DNA of 64,000 nt from DASVTR01 sp033855775 (GCA_033855775.1 JAWVFT010000119.1:62001-126000); one strand, 5' to 3'. Counted from the stretch's first letter, positions 1 to 9,118 are shown. Numbers and translations: made by a program. Notes: generated from the letters alone by a model not told the origin.

Positions 1-1371
1 TCTTTCCTGCTCGAATCCATCGAAGGCGGCGAGCGCGTCGCTCGTTACTCGTTTCTGGGCGCGGAGCCTTGGATGATTGTGCGCGGGCGCGGGAAGCGCA
101 CAACGGTCGAGCGCGGCGGTGAGCGCGAGACGATAGACGTGCGCGCGACCGATTTCATCCGCGAGCATTTCCGCGAGCGACATCTCGCGCGCCGCAACGG
201 GCTGTCTCCGCTCTGCGGCGGCGCGGTCGGCTATCTGGCCTACGACGCCGCGCGCTGGTTCGAGCCCGTGCTTGAGAAGAACGATGATGAAGCGCAAGCT
301 GACGAAGCCGTCTGGATGTTTTATCGCACGCTGCTCGCCTTCGACCGCGTGCGGCAGCAGATTGAAATCACGTCCGTCGTCCTGACCGAAGAGGCGCAGG
401 GCAGCATTGAGCGTTTGCGTCAACTCTACGAACGCGCCGTCGCGGAAACCGAGCGCATCGAGCGGCAACTGCTCGCCGGACTCGTCGCGCCGCCCGCCGC
501 GACCGCTCCCGCCGCGAGCGATGTTGATGACGAGAGCAACGCTTTCATCTCTAACTGGACGCGCGAGGGTTTTGAAGAGGCCGTGCTTCAGGTCAAGGAA
601 CGCATCGCCGCGGGCGACTGTTATCAGGTCGTGCTTTCGCAACGCTTCACGAAGAAGGTGTCGGCCTCGCCTTTGCAAATCTATCGCGCGCTGCGGGCCT
701 TGAACCCTTCGCCGTACATGTATTTTTTTCGGATGAACGACGAAGCGATTATCGGCGCGTCGCCGGAGATGCTGGTGCGTTGTCGCGGGCAGCGGCTCGA
801 CTATCGCCCGATTGCCGGGACGCGCAAGCGCGGCGCGACCGAAGCCGAAGACTGGCTGCTCGGCGAAGAGATGCGCGCCGACGAAAAAGAGGTGGCCGAG
901 CACATGATGCTCGTTGACTTGGGGCGCAACGACCTTGGCCGCGTCAGCGATTACGGCTCCGTGCAAATCGAAGACCTGCTCTCCATCGAGCGTTATTCTC
1001 ATGTGCAGCATCTCGTCAGCAGCTTGCGCTCGCGCCTGCGCGACAACCTCGACCGCTTCGACGCGCTGGCCTCCTGCTTTCCCGCCGGGACGGTGACGGG
1101 AGCGCCGAAGGTGCGCGCCATGCAAATCATCAAAGAGTTGGAGCCGGACGCGCGCGGCGTCTATGCAGGGGCCGTGCTCTACATGGACTACGCGGAGAAT
1201 CTCGATTCGTGCATCGCGATTCGCACCATCGTCATGCGCGACGGCTACGCTTCCGTGCAGGCCGGAGCCGGACTCGTCGCAGACTCAAGCCCGGAGCGCG
1301 AATATGAAGAGACTGTCAATAAAGCGCGCGCCCTCGTCCGCGCGATTGAGATGGCGGAGAATGGAATATGA
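1..1371 (+). CDS. trpE: Anthranilate synthase component I (5' end outside window)
   Basis: The reading frame is open from base 1, and the residues before the first ATG at 73 (SFLLESIEGGERVARYSFLG) are typical TrpE N-terminal sequence, so the gene starts upstream of the window. The product converts chorismate plus ammonia from TrpG to anthranilate, the first step of tryptophan synthesis, in the cytoplasm. The chorismate-binding domain fills the C-terminal two thirds: GASPEML (about 754), PIAGTRKRG (about 810), VDLGRNDLG (about 912) and FPAGTVTGAPK (about 1078) are all visible. A poorly conserved stretch around 480-540 links the N-terminal domain to it. The stop overlaps the next start in an ATGA, suggesting translational coupling. 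PabB is the close alternative, but the trp neighbours favour TrpE. Confidence 0.96.
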   Translation, partial: SFLLESIEGGERVARYSFLGAEPWMIVRGRGKRTTVERGGERETIDVRATDFIREHFRERHLARRNGLSPLCGGAVGYLAYDAARWFEPVLEKNDDEAQADEAVWMFYRTLLAFDRVRQQIEITSVVLTEEAQGSIERLRQLYERAVAETERIERQLLAGLVAPPAATAPAASDVDDESNAFISNWTREGFEEAVLQVKERIAAGDCYQVVLSQRFTKKVSASPLQIYRALRALNPSPYMYFFRMNDEAIIGASPEMLVRCRGQRLDYRPIAGTRKRGATEAEDWLLGEEMRADEKEVAEHMMLVDLGRNDLGRVSDYGSVQIEDLLSIERYSHVQHLVSSLRSRLRDNLDRFDALASCFPAGTVTGAPKVRAMQIIKELEPDARGVYAGAVLYMDYAENLDSCIAIRTIVMRDGYASVQAGAGLVADSSPEREYEETVNKARALVRAIEMAENGI

Positions 1372-2276
1372 AAAAAGCGCAGACCGCGAATCAAGCGTCG
1401 AGATTCGTTAGTCGTCAAACAAACTCAAGCGTCGTCAGTCATCAAACTGTATGGCCGAACGCTCGTCGCTTCGCTTCAGCTTGGCGCGAGCGTTTGAGCT
1501 TGTTCGTCGCGCTCGTGTGCTTGCTCGCGTTCGCTTCGCTCGCGCGGGCGCAGCAGGCGCAACCGACGCCGCCGAAGAATAACGCGACGCAAAGAAGCGG
1601 CGCGACCGAAGCGAAGAAGAGCAACGAACGACCGGCGGCTGTCGCGGCGGCGACGAAGCCGGAGCCTTTCGACGGCGCATCCGTCGAGAAGATGGCCGCG
1701 CAGTGTGTCACGCTGGAAACGGACGCGGGCGCAATCGAGATAGAGATGCTGGCCGAGACGGCGCCGGAAACCGCGCGCAACTTTCTCAACCTCGCGGCTA
1801 CGGGCGCGCTCGACACGACGACCTTCAACCGCGTCGTCAAAGATTTCGTGGTGCAGGGCGGCAATCTGGGGACTTCGCAAAAGTGGGGCATGGAGCTTTC
1901 GCAAAGAGCGCGGCGCACGATTCCAGACGAGCCGAACCCCGTCAAGCACGTGCGCGGCATCGTCTCCATGGCGCGCTCCGACCAACCCAACTCTGCTACC
2001 ACCAACTTCTTCATCCTCGTCGGCGACGGCTCGCACCTTGATAACAAGTTTGCCGCCTTCGGTCGCGTCACGCGCGGCATGGAAATCGTTGACGCGATGA
2101 ACAAGTCGGCGCTCGGCGGCGAGCGCGGCGAGACGCCCGACAAGCCCGTTCGCATCACGCGCGCCGTCGTCAAGGCGTGCGAAAAGCCAAAGCCCGCAAT
2201 CGAAGCTCAACCCGAAAAGCCACAGCCGCCGGAGAAACAGGAAGTCGTCAGCCCTGAGCTTGATGAAGAAAGATAG
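1368..2276 (+). CDS. Exported cyclophilin-type peptidyl-prolyl isomerase
   Basis: This is a cis-trans prolyl isomerase of the cyclophilin family. A hydrophobic segment near residues 43-62 ending in ARAQQAQ looks like a signal peptide, followed by a Lys/Ala-rich linker and a cyclophilin domain at about 111-265 (TTTFNRVVKDFVVQGGN, SMARSDQPNSATTNFFI, FAAFGRVTRGMEIVD). The tail is rich in Pro, Glu and Lys. The start overlaps the trpE stop (ATGA). However, residues 4-30 are encoded by a repeat-like stretch (TCAAGCGTCG twice), so a later start such as TTG at 1494, just before the signal peptide core, is possible. It lies between trpE and trpG and is probably cotranscribed. A link to tryptophan synthesis is not evident, and its action is probably in the periplasm. 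Confidence 0.9.
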   Translation: MKKAQTANQASRFVSRQTNSSVVSHQTVWPNARRFASAWRERLSLFVALVCLLAFASLARAQQAQPTPPKNNATQRSGATEAKKSNERPAAVAAATKPEPFDGASVEKMAAQCVTLETDAGAIEIEMLAETAPETARNFLNLAATGALDTTTFNRVVKDFVVQGGNLGTSQKWGMELSQRARRTIPDEPNPVKHVRGIVSMARSDQPNSATTNFFILVGDGSHLDNKFAAFGRVTRGMEIVDAMNKSALGGERGETPDKPVRITRAVVKACEKPKPAIEAQPEKPQPPEKQEVVSPELDEER

Positions 2277-2370
2277 ATGAAAGCCGTCGCAGCTTTGTCA
2301 GTCGCAGCTTTGCCAGTCAGCTTCCAACTTGATGCTGCCTGCTTCACGGTTTAGCCGAAGTCTCACGCTT

Positions 2371-2937
2371 ATGATTTTAGTCATCGACAACTACGATTCG
2401 TTCACTTACAACCTCGTGCAATACCTGGGCGAGTTGGGCGAGGAGTTGGACGTGCGGCGCAACGACGAAGTGACGGTTGAAGAGGTCGAAGCGCATTGCT
2501 GCCCCGACAAGATTTTAATTTCGCCGGGGCCGGGAACGCCGGACGGCGCGGGCGTCTCGCTGAAGATGATTGAGCAGTTCGCGGGGCGCGTCCCAATCCT
2601 CGGCGTCTGTCTGGGGCATCAAGCCATCGGTCAGGCTTTCGGCGGGCGGGTCGTGCGCGCGCCCTCGCTCGTTCACGGCAAGGCGTCGGAGATTTGCCAC
2701 GACGGAAAAACGATTTTCGAGAATCTGGAATATCGCTTCAAGGCCGGACGCTATCACTCGCTCGTCGTCGAGCGCGAAAGCCTGCCCGATTGTTTGGAAG
2801 TCTCCGCGACGACGCCCGACGGCGTTATCATGGGCCTGCGTCATCGCCACTTGAAAATCGAAGGCGTGCAGTTTCATCCCGAATCCATCCTCACGCCCGA
2901 AGGCAAACGCCTGCTCGGCAATTTCCTGAAACTCTGA
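2371..2937 (+). CDS. trpG: Anthranilate synthase glutamine amidotransferase component
   Basis: A 188-residue class I glutamine amidotransferase that hydrolyses glutamine to feed ammonia to TrpE, and may also serve PabB. The start at 2371 gives the standard MILVIDNYDSFTYNL N-terminus; an in-frame ATG at 2329 would add 14 unrelated residues. The nucleophile Cys80 sits in GVCLGHQAIGQAFGG, and His169 and Glu171 in VQFHPES complete the triad. The oxyanion strand PGPGTPDGAG is also present. It is separated from the cyclophilin gene by about 95 bases containing a short direct repeat (CAGCTTTGTCAGTCG-like) and is followed by trpD 64 bases on. Confidence 0.95.
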   Translation: MILVIDNYDSFTYNLVQYLGELGEELDVRRNDEVTVEEVEAHCCPDKILISPGPGTPDGAGVSLKMIEQFAGRVPILGVCLGHQAIGQAFGGRVVRAPSLVHGKASEICHDGKTIFENLEYRFKAGRYHSLVVERESLPDCLEVSATTPDGVIMGLRHRHLKIEGVQFHPESILTPEGKRLLGNFLKL

Positions 2938-3001
2938 AACTTCCAAAGCCGCGCTCTCGTGCTGAAGCCTTGTTGAAGAGAGAATCATCGCAGGTCTGAC
3001 G

Positions 3002-4105
3002 ATGGCTGAAAAAAAAGCTCCGCCCATACACCGTCCCGCTTGGCTGCTCTCGACTCCGGCGCGCAGAGACGAGCCTCAGCCGTCTGCGGGCTTGCGCTCT
3101 CTCTTGCAGCGATTGATGCGCGGCGAAGACTTGCAACGCGCGGAGGCCGCAGCCCTGCTCGATTGCTTGCTCGACGGCGCGGCGACCGACGCGCAGATTG
3201 GCGCGGCCCTCGTCGCTCTCGCCGTCAAAGGCGAGACGGTCGAAGAACTCGCGGGCATGGCGACGGCGATGCGCGCCCGCGCCTTGCGCGTCCACACGCA
3301 TCACAAGTGTTTCATAGACACCGCGGGAACGGGTTCGAGCCACGCCAAGACGTTCAACGTCTCGACCGCCGCCGCCTTCGTCATCAGCGGCACTGGCCTC
3401 GCCGTCGCCAAGCACGGAAGCCGCGCCGCGACGAGCCGTTCGGGCAGCGCGGACGTGCTGGCGGCCCTCGGCGTCAATGTCTCCGTTCAACCGCAACTCT
3501 CTGAAGCGTGCTTGAACGAGCTTGGCATCTGCTTTATGTTCGCGCCGCTTTATCATAGCGCGACGGCGCGCGTGGCTGGCGTCCGCCGCGAGTTGGGCGT
3601 GCATACGACCTTCAACTTGCTCGGCCCGCTGACCAATCCCGCTGGCGCGCCGCGACAGATTATAGGCGTCTGGCATCAAGGCTTGATTGAGCCGCTGGCG
3701 CGCGTCCTCGTCGAACTTGGGACGGAGCGCGCCTGGGTCGTGCATGGCTCGGACGGGCTTGACGAAGTGACTATCGCTGGCGAAACCTTCGTCGCCGAAG
3801 CGCACGCTGGCAGCGTTCGTGTCTTTGAGATTAGCCCACAGGATTTTGGATTGGACGCGGGCGACATCGGACATCTGGGCGGCGGCGACGCCGAAGCCAA
3901 CGCGCAGATTATTCGCGCCGTGCTGAGCGGCGCAAGACGCGACGAAGCGCGCTCGCTCGTTGTCGCCAACGCGGCGGCGGCCATCTTCGTCGGTGGCCTC
4001 GCGGCAGACCTGCACGCAGCCGCGCGCCTCAGTGAACAGAGCATTGACAGCGGCGCCGCGCAGCACAAACTGGACGCGCTCGTCGCGGCGACGAATCAAG
4101 CATAG
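3002..4105 (+). CDS. trpD: Anthranilate phosphoribosyltransferase
   Basis: Transfers phosphoribosyl from PRPP to anthranilate, the second tryptophan-specific step. The 367-residue protein carries about 25 extra N-terminal residues compared with the usual form. The PRPP-binding segment DTAGTGSSHAKTFNVSTAAA lies near residues 103-122, and HGSRAATSRSGSADVLAALG follows. The anthranilate-side arginine region VAGVRRELGVHTTFNLLGPL is near 192-211. It is encoded separately from trpG, not as a TrpG-TrpD fusion. The gap to trpC holds an inverted repeat element. Confidence 0.95.
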   Translation: MAEKKAPPIHRPAWLLSTPARRDEPQPSAGLRSLLQRLMRGEDLQRAEAAALLDCLLDGAATDAQIGAALVALAVKGETVEELAGMATAMRARALRVHTHHKCFIDTAGTGSSHAKTFNVSTAAAFVISGTGLAVAKHGSRAATSRSGSADVLAALGVNVSVQPQLSEACLNELGICFMFAPLYHSATARVAGVRRELGVHTTFNLLGPLTNPAGAPRQIIGVWHQGLIEPLARVLVELGTERAWVVHGSDGLDEVTIAGETFVAEAHAGSVRVFEISPQDFGLDAGDIGHLGGGDAEANAQIIRAVLSGARRDEARSLVVANAAAAIFVGGLAADLHAAARLSEQSIDSGAAQHKLDALVAATNQA

Positions 4106-4217
4106 TTTCGAGTTTCAAGTCTCAAGCTTTCAGCTTTCAAGTTGAAACTTTAAAAGCCATGCGGTCTGTTTCGACTTGAAGCCTTGAACCCTTGAGCTTG
4201 AAAGCCGAAGCTTGAAA
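4106..4217. repeat. Intergenic inverted array, CTTTCAAG family
   Basis: The trpD-trpC gap starts with repeated TTTCAAG/TCTCAAG/CTTTCAG units and ends with CTTGAAG/CCTTGAA/CTTGAAA units, so the two halves are inverted relatives with a degenerate period near 7-8 bases. The array begins directly after the trpD stop and ends 11 bases before trpC. It could form a long imperfect hairpin in the trp mRNA. Confidence 0.7.
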
Positions 4218-4228
4218 TTATTTCGGGC

Positions 4229-5026
4229 ATGAATGTTTTAAGCGAGATTATCGAGAGCAAGCGAGCGCGGCTGAAGGCGGCGCGGGAGGCTTGCTCGTTG
4301 GAGAGCCTGCGCGCGCGGGCTGAGAACGTGCGTGCGCGTGCAGAGCCGCGCGCGTTGCGGCGCGCTCTCGAAGCGGGCGGGCGCATGAATATCATCGCCG
4401 AAGTCAAACGCGCTTCGCCGTCGCTCGGCGTGATTCGCGCCGTTGCCGAACCGGCTCTGATTGCGCGCAGTTATGAAGCGGGCGGCGCGGCGGCTATCTC
4501 CGTGTTGACGGAAGAGGATAGGTTTCAAGGCTCGCTCGATGATTTGCGCGCCGTGCGCGCGGCGGTCGCGTTGCCGCTGCTGCGCAAGGATTTTATCTTC
4601 GACGAATATCAACTTTACGAAGCGGCTGAGGCGGGCGCGGACGCTCTGTTGTTGATAGTCGCCGCGCTTGACGATGAGACACTCGCGCGCCTGCGCTCCC
4701 TGACGGAAGATGAGTTGGGCATGGACGCGCTCATCGAAGTTCACACGGAAGCAGAGATGCGTCGCGCAGCGTCGTGCGGCGCGAGTCTCATCGGCGTCAA
4801 CAATCGCGACCTGCGCACCTTTCATGTCTCGCTCGACACGTCAGTCGAACTCATCAAAGCCGCGCCGCCCGCAGCCCTGTGCGTCAGCGAAAGCGGACTG
4901 CGCACGCCGGAAGATTTGCGCCGCCTGCGCGCCCTCGGCTATCGCGGCTTTCTCATCGGCGAAACCCTGATGCGCTCGGAGCGGCCCGCCGATGTGCTGC
5001 GAGAGTTGATTGGAAAATCGGAATAG
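4229..5026 (+). CDS. trpC: Indole-3-glycerol phosphate synthase
   Basis: Closes the indole ring from carboxyphenylaminodeoxyribulose phosphate. The 265-residue TIM barrel shows the family's strand-end motifs: IIAEVKRASPSLGVIR (catalytic Lys), PLLRKDFIFDEYQLYEA, ADALLLIVAAL, IGVNNRDLRTF and CVSESGL, with a phosphate-binding GETLM near the end. The N-terminal ILSEIIESKRARL helix is typical. It is monofunctional, as trpF is a separate gene 75 bases downstream. Confidence 0.96.
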   Translation: MNVLSEIIESKRARLKAAREACSLESLRARAENVRARAEPRALRRALEAGGRMNIIAEVKRASPSLGVIRAVAEPALIARSYEAGGAAAISVLTEEDRFQGSLDDLRAVRAAVALPLLRKDFIFDEYQLYEAAEAGADALLLIVAALDDETLARLRSLTEDELGMDALIEVHTEAEMRRAASCGASLIGVNNRDLRTFHVSLDTSVELIKAAPPAALCVSESGLRTPEDLRRLRALGYRGFLIGETLMRSERPADVLRELIGKSE

Positions 5027-5101
5027 AGCTTCGTCATCCAGCGTCACAATCTTTGACGGCTGACTTGACAGAGCCGCGCAATGTGAGTGTGAGCAATAGC
5101 G

Positions 5102-5746
5102 ATGGTCTTCGTTAAAATCTGTGGCATCACGAATGTGGACGACGCGCGCTCGGCGGTCAACGCCGGGGCGGACGCGCTCGGCTTCAACTTCTATCCGCGT
5201 AGCTCTCGCTTCATCGCTCCGGCGGCGGCGCGGCTCATCATCGCGGAGTTGCCGCCGTCTGTGACGACAGTCGGCGTGTTTGTTAACGAGGGCGGGCCGG
5301 AAGATGTCGCGCGGATGGCGGACGCGGCGGGCGTCTGCGCTGTGCAGTTGCATGGCGACGAATCGCCCGCATACTGTCGCGCGTTGTCCGACCGCTTTGT
5401 CATCAAGGCTCTGCGCGTCGGCCCCGGCTTCACAACGGAGAGCGCGCTTGAGTTTGAGACGAACGCCTTGCTGCTCGACGCCTTCGACCGCGCGGCGCGC
5501 GGCGGCACCGGCCAGGTGATTGACTGGCAACTGGCGCGTCGCGTTTCCGAGTCTGTGCCGAAGCTTTTTCTGGCGGGCGGGCTGACGGTCGAGAACGTGG
5601 CTGAAGCGATTGAGGCCGCGCGCCCTTACGCCGTCGATGCGTGCAGCGGCCTCGAACGCGAGCCGGGCCGCAAGGACACTGCGCGAGTGCGGGCTTTCAT
5701 CAAAGCCGCCAAGCAGAGCGACGAAGAGAGCGGGCGTCAGCCTTGA
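5102..5746 (+). CDS. trpF: Phosphoribosylanthranilate isomerase
   Basis: Amadori isomerase that supplies the TrpC substrate. The 214-residue barrel starts VFVKICGITNVDDA (catalytic Cys near residue 7) and shows ALGFNFYPRSSRFI, AVQLHGDE, LLLDAFDRAARGGTG (catalytic Asp) and FLAGGLTVENV. The phosphate-binding motif near the end reads DACSGLE, where DVSSGVE is more usual, a mild variation. It is the last gene of the first trp block; trpB and trpA resume after a signalling gene. Confidence 0.95.
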   Translation: MVFVKICGITNVDDARSAVNAGADALGFNFYPRSSRFIAPAAARLIIAELPPSVTTVGVFVNEGGPEDVARMADAAGVCAVQLHGDESPAYCRALSDRFVIKALRVGPGFTTESALEFETNALLLDAFDRAARGGTGQVIDWQLARRVSESVPKLFLAGGLTVENVAEAIEAARPYAVDACSGLEREPGRKDTARVRAFIKAAKQSDEESGRQP

Positions 5747-6086
5747 ATAACGCAAGCTTCAACCTTGAATGACGCGAGCATCAACTGCCGGCTATTGAGT
5801 AGCAATCAACTCGCTTCGTCCTGCGTTTGACGTGCAGCAACTTCTCTTCGTGGCTCATCGTTCACGGCTCATCGCTCATGCTTCATCGTTGATGATTGCG
5901 CGTTGAATCGTTCGTCCGCACATCATTTCCCTTGACGCGGCTCCGCCCTCATCGGTTATGCTGCTCGCGTGGTCAGTCAGCAAGCGTCCGTGGAAGATTC
6001 AGTCTGCGCCCCCGTTCATCTAAAACCCTCTCATGCGTTCGCTGGCCCGGAATCAAAAACCATCAACTAACTGAAGCGGCATTTTT
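5747..6086. other. 340-base gap between trpF and GGDEF gene
   Basis: No gene is supported. The first 150 bases contain degenerate repeated words (CTTGAATGACGC, GGCTCATCG, CTTCATCGTTGATG) that partly pair as inverted copies, resembling a decayed member of the intergenic repeat class. A possible promoter follows at 5932-5962. Confidence 0.5.
5932..5962 (+). promoter_or_regulatory. Possible sigma-70-like promoter for GGDEF gene
   Basis: TTGACG at 5932-5937 and TATGCT at 5957-5962 are separated by 19 bases, slightly wide. It lies 125 bases before the receiver-GGDEF gene. It is consistent with the signalling gene having its own transcript inside the trp cluster. Confidence 0.35.
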
Positions 6087-7019
6087 ATGAGCGCGTCAGC
6101 GCAAGCTACATCAAAAGACCTCGCGGGGACGCGCGATCAGGGGCGCGTCCTGCTCGTGACGGATGACCCGGCCATGGTCGCTTACGGCGCGGCGCTGCAA
6201 GATGCGGGCTTCATCGTCGCCGGCGTCGCGGGCGGCGCGGCGGCCCTCGTCAAGTTGCGCCAGACGCGCCCGCACATCATCATCGTTGACATCAAGCTCA
6301 AGGGCATCACGACCGAAGAGTTGACGCGGATGCTGGCGCAGATGGCTGACGCCCCGCCGCTTCTGCTCATCGGCGCGGCAGCCTCCACGCTCGACCGCCG
6401 CGCCGCCTCGTTTGCCGCCGGAGCCTTCGACTACTTCGCCTTGCCTTCGGAACTCTCCTTGCTCGTCGGGCGCGCGACGCAGTTGATTAAGCTCAGGCAA
6501 ACGATGGACAGGTTGCGCACGGAGGGCGAGCGCGATTACCTGACGGGCCTTGCGAATCGTCGTTATTTCCGCCGCGCCCTCGGACAAGAGCTTGAGCGAT
6601 GGCGGCGTTACAAGATTCCGTGCGCGCTCTTGATTCTGGACATAGACCACATGAAGCGCGTCAACGACACGCACGGTCATTCGGCTGGCGACATCGTTAT
6701 CCTGCACATCGCAACCGCTCTCAAAGAGCTTTCGCGCGATAACGACACGACGGCGCGGCTCGGCGGCGAAGAGTTTGCGCTGCTGCTGGCGGGCGTTGAC
6801 GACGCGCGAGCCGTCGCCGCCGCCGAACGCCTGCGCCACGACATCTCAGCCGAAGAGATAGAAGGCATCGGCAGAGTGACGGTCAGCCTCGGCGTCGCTG
6901 CCTGCCCGACACATGCCACCTCCGAGCGCTTGCTCTACGCCGCCAGCGACGCAGCCCTCTATTGCGCCAAAGGCGAAGGCCGCGACCGGACGGCCATCGC
7001 TCCAGCGCTTGCTGTATAA
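6087..7019 (+). CDS. Response regulator with GGDEF domain (probable diguanylate cyclase)
   Basis: The 310-residue protein has an N-terminal receiver domain (about 20-135) and a C-terminal GGDEF domain (about 140-305). The receiver has the acidic pair Asp26/Asp27 and a phosphoacceptor candidate Asp68 in IIIVDIKLKG. The switch-region lysine usually found in a KP motif is replaced by Leu (FDYFALPSE), so phospho-signalling may be altered. The cyclase core starts at RDYLTGLANRRYF and has the active-site GGEEF preceded by RDND at the spacing of the RxxD inhibitory site, so an active, product-inhibited c-di-GMP synthase is predicted. It sits between trpF and trpB. A specific link to tryptophan is not shown. 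Confidence 0.93.
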   Translation: MSASAQATSKDLAGTRDQGRVLLVTDDPAMVAYGAALQDAGFIVAGVAGGAAALVKLRQTRPHIIIVDIKLKGITTEELTRMLAQMADAPPLLLIGAAASTLDRRAASFAAGAFDYFALPSELSLLVGRATQLIKLRQTMDRLRTEGERDYLTGLANRRYFRRALGQELERWRRYKIPCALLILDIDHMKRVNDTHGHSAGDIVILHIATALKELSRDNDTTARLGGEEFALLLAGVDDARAVAAAERLRHDISAEEIEGIGRVTVSLGVAACPTHATSERLLYAASDAALYCAKGEGRDRTAIAPALAV

Positions 7020-7109
7020 TCGCTGCGTAATCGCTGTATAAGCGAAGGCCACGCGAGTCGTCAAAGTTTAAAGTTTGCGTCGGAATAAAGTCTGTGAAAG
7101 AAGAACGTC

Positions 7110-8333
7110 ATGGCGATAGGTAAAGCTGCCGCAACAGAGCCGGACGCGGGCGGGCATTGGGGGCCGTACGGCGGTCGCTTCGTGCCTGAAACGTTGATGG
7201 CTCCGCTCGAAGAATTGACGGCGGCTTATGAAGCGGCGCGCTCCGACAATAATTATCAAGACGAGCTTGCCAAACTCCTCAGCGATTATTCGGGACGACC
7301 GACGCCGCTCTTTCGCGCCGCGCGTTTGACCGAACTGGCCAAGGGGGCGCGCATCTATCTCAAGCGCGAAGACCTCTCGCACACCGGCTCGCATAAAATC
7401 AACAACGCGCTCGGCCAAGTCTTGCTGGCGCGGCGGATGGGAAAGAGCCGCGTCATAGCGGAGACGGGCGCGGGGCAGCACGGCGTCGCGACCGCTACGG
7501 TCTGCGCGCTCTTCGGCTTGAGTTGCGTCGTCTACATGGGCGCGGAAGACATGCGCCGCCAGAGTTTGAACGTCTTCAGAATGCGCCTGCTCGGCGCGGA
7601 AGTGCGCGCGGTCGGGGCGGGCTCGCGCACTTTGAAGGACGCCATCAACGAAGCCCTGCGCGATTGGGTGACGAATGTTGCGGACACTTACTACTTGCTC
7701 GGCAGCGCGCTCGGGCCTCATCCGTACCCTTTGATGGTGCGCGATTTTCAGAGCGTCATAGGGCGCGAAGCGCGTGCGCAGATTTTGGAGAAAGAAGGAC
7801 GGCTGCCCGACGCGCTCGTGGCTTGCGTGGGCGGCGGCTCAAATTCCATAGGATTGTTTCACCCGTTTCTGGAAGATGAAGACGTGCGTATGATTGGCGT
7901 CGAGGCGGGCGGCAGCGGCGGCGCTCTCGGCCAACACGCCGCGCGCTTTAACGAAGAGGGCGGCGGTCGCCCCGGCGTCCTTCAGGGAACGATGAGCTAT
8001 GTGCTGCAAGACGAGCGCGGGCAGATTGCGGCCACGCATTCCGTCTCCGCCGGACTCGACTATCCTTCCATCGGCCCGGAGCACGCGTACCTACACGATT
8101 CGGGCCGCGTCCAGTACGTCTCGGCCTCGGACGCGGAAGCCCTCGCCGCCTTCCAGACGCTCTCCAAACACGAAGGCATCATCCCCGCGCTCGAATCTTC
8201 ACACGCCGTCGCGCACGCTTTAAAAATCGCAGGCGAGATGAAGCCGGAACAACTCATCGTCATCAATCTTTCGGGGCGCGGCGACAAGGATGTCAACACG
8301 GTCGCGGAGTCGCTCGATGGGAGCGCGTCTTGA
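7110..8333 (+). CDS. trpB: Tryptophan synthase beta chain
   Basis: Condenses indole with serine using PLP. In this 407-residue protein the PLP lysine is Lys96 in HTGSHKINNALGQ. The catalytic Glu118 lies in AETGAGQHGVATAT, and the phosphate loop GGGSNSIG is at 241-248. The N-terminal GPYGGRFVPETLM is typical of TrpB1. The C-terminal HALKIAGEM and INLSGRGDKDV motifs are also intact. The stop codon overlaps the trpA start by four bases (TTGA), coupling the two subunits. Confidence 0.97.
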   Translation: MAIGKAAATEPDAGGHWGPYGGRFVPETLMAPLEELTAAYEAARSDNNYQDELAKLLSDYSGRPTPLFRAARLTELAKGARIYLKREDLSHTGSHKINNALGQVLLARRMGKSRVIAETGAGQHGVATATVCALFGLSCVVYMGAEDMRRQSLNVFRMRLLGAEVRAVGAGSRTLKDAINEALRDWVTNVADTYYLLGSALGPHPYPLMVRDFQSVIGREARAQILEKEGRLPDALVACVGGGSNSIGLFHPFLEDEDVRMIGVEAGGSGGALGQHAARFNEEGGGRPGVLQGTMSYVLQDERGQIAATHSVSAGLDYPSIGPEHAYLHDSGRVQYVSASDAEALAAFQTLSKHEGIIPALESSHAVAHALKIAGEMKPEQLIVINLSGRGDKDVNTVAESLDGSAS

Positions 8334-9118
8334 GTCGTCTTGCCGAAGCGTTTGCCCGCTCGAAGGCCGATGGACGCGGCGGGTTCATTCCTTTCATCAC
8401 GGCGGGCGACCCTGATTTGGAAACGACGCGCGCGTTGCTCGTCGAACTGGCTCGCGCGGGCGCGACCGTCATCGAACTGGGCGTGCCATTCAGCGACCCG
8501 ATGGCCGACGGCCCCGTCATCCAACGAGCTTCGGAACGCGCTCTGCGCCACTCGTTCGGCATCGCGGAGATTCTCGAAGTCACGACGCAGGCGCGACGCG
8601 AGATGGACGCGCCCGTCATCCTGTTCACTTACTTTAATCCGCTGCTGCAATACGGCGTCGAACGCCTGAGCAGGGAAGCGAGCGCGGCGGGCATTGACGG
8701 CGTGTTGGTCACAGACCTCGCGCCGGAGGAAGCCGTAGAGTATACCGCGCTGCTCAAGGCGAACGAGTTGGACTTAATCTTTCTGGTCGCGCCGACTTCG
8801 ACGGACGAGCGCCTTCGTATGGTCGCGGAGCGCGCCAGCGGTTTTATCTACGCCGTCGCGCGCGCGGGCGTGACGGGAGCGCGCAAAGAGATGACGAGCG
8901 ATGCGGAACAACTCGTCGCGCGTGTGCGCAGGATTTCCGACTTGCCCGTCGCCGTCGGCTTCGGCATCTCTACGCCCGCGCAGGTCGCAGACGTGTGGCG
9001 TTACGCGGACGCGGCGGTCGTCGGCTCTGCGCTCGTCGCGGAGATAGAAAGGCTGGCGGGCGCGCACGACACCGTGGAGCGTTTGGGCGAGTTCGCTCGC
9101 GCGTTGCTGCCGACATGA
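8330..9118 (+). CDS. trpA: Tryptophan synthase alpha chain
   Basis: Cleaves indole-3-glycerol phosphate to indole, which is channelled to TrpB. The TTG start at 8330 overlaps the trpB stop and gives MSRLAEAF...GGFIPFITAGDPD. Both catalytic acids are present at Glu49 (VIELGVPFSDP) and Asp60 (MADGPVIQ), at the same numbers as in enterobacterial TrpA. The phosphate-binding GVTGARKEM and VGFGISTPAQV segments follow. Length 262 is normal. Confidence 0.96.
   Translation: MSRLAEAFARSKADGRGGFIPFITAGDPDLETTRALLVELARAGATVIELGVPFSDPMADGPVIQRASERALRHSFGIAEILEVTTQARREMDAPVILFTYFNPLLQYGVERLSREASAAGIDGVLVTDLAPEEAVEYTALLKANELDLIFLVAPTSTDERLRMVAERASGFIYAVARAGVTGARKEMTSDAEQLVARVRRISDLPVAVGFGISTPAQVADVWRYADAAVVGSALVAEIERLAGAHDTVERLGEFARALLPT

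Noticed and set aside
2891..4099. 402-codon minus-strand frame opposite trpD
   Set aside because: Arg/Ala-rich shadow of trpD with no motif; trpD is certain on the plus strand.
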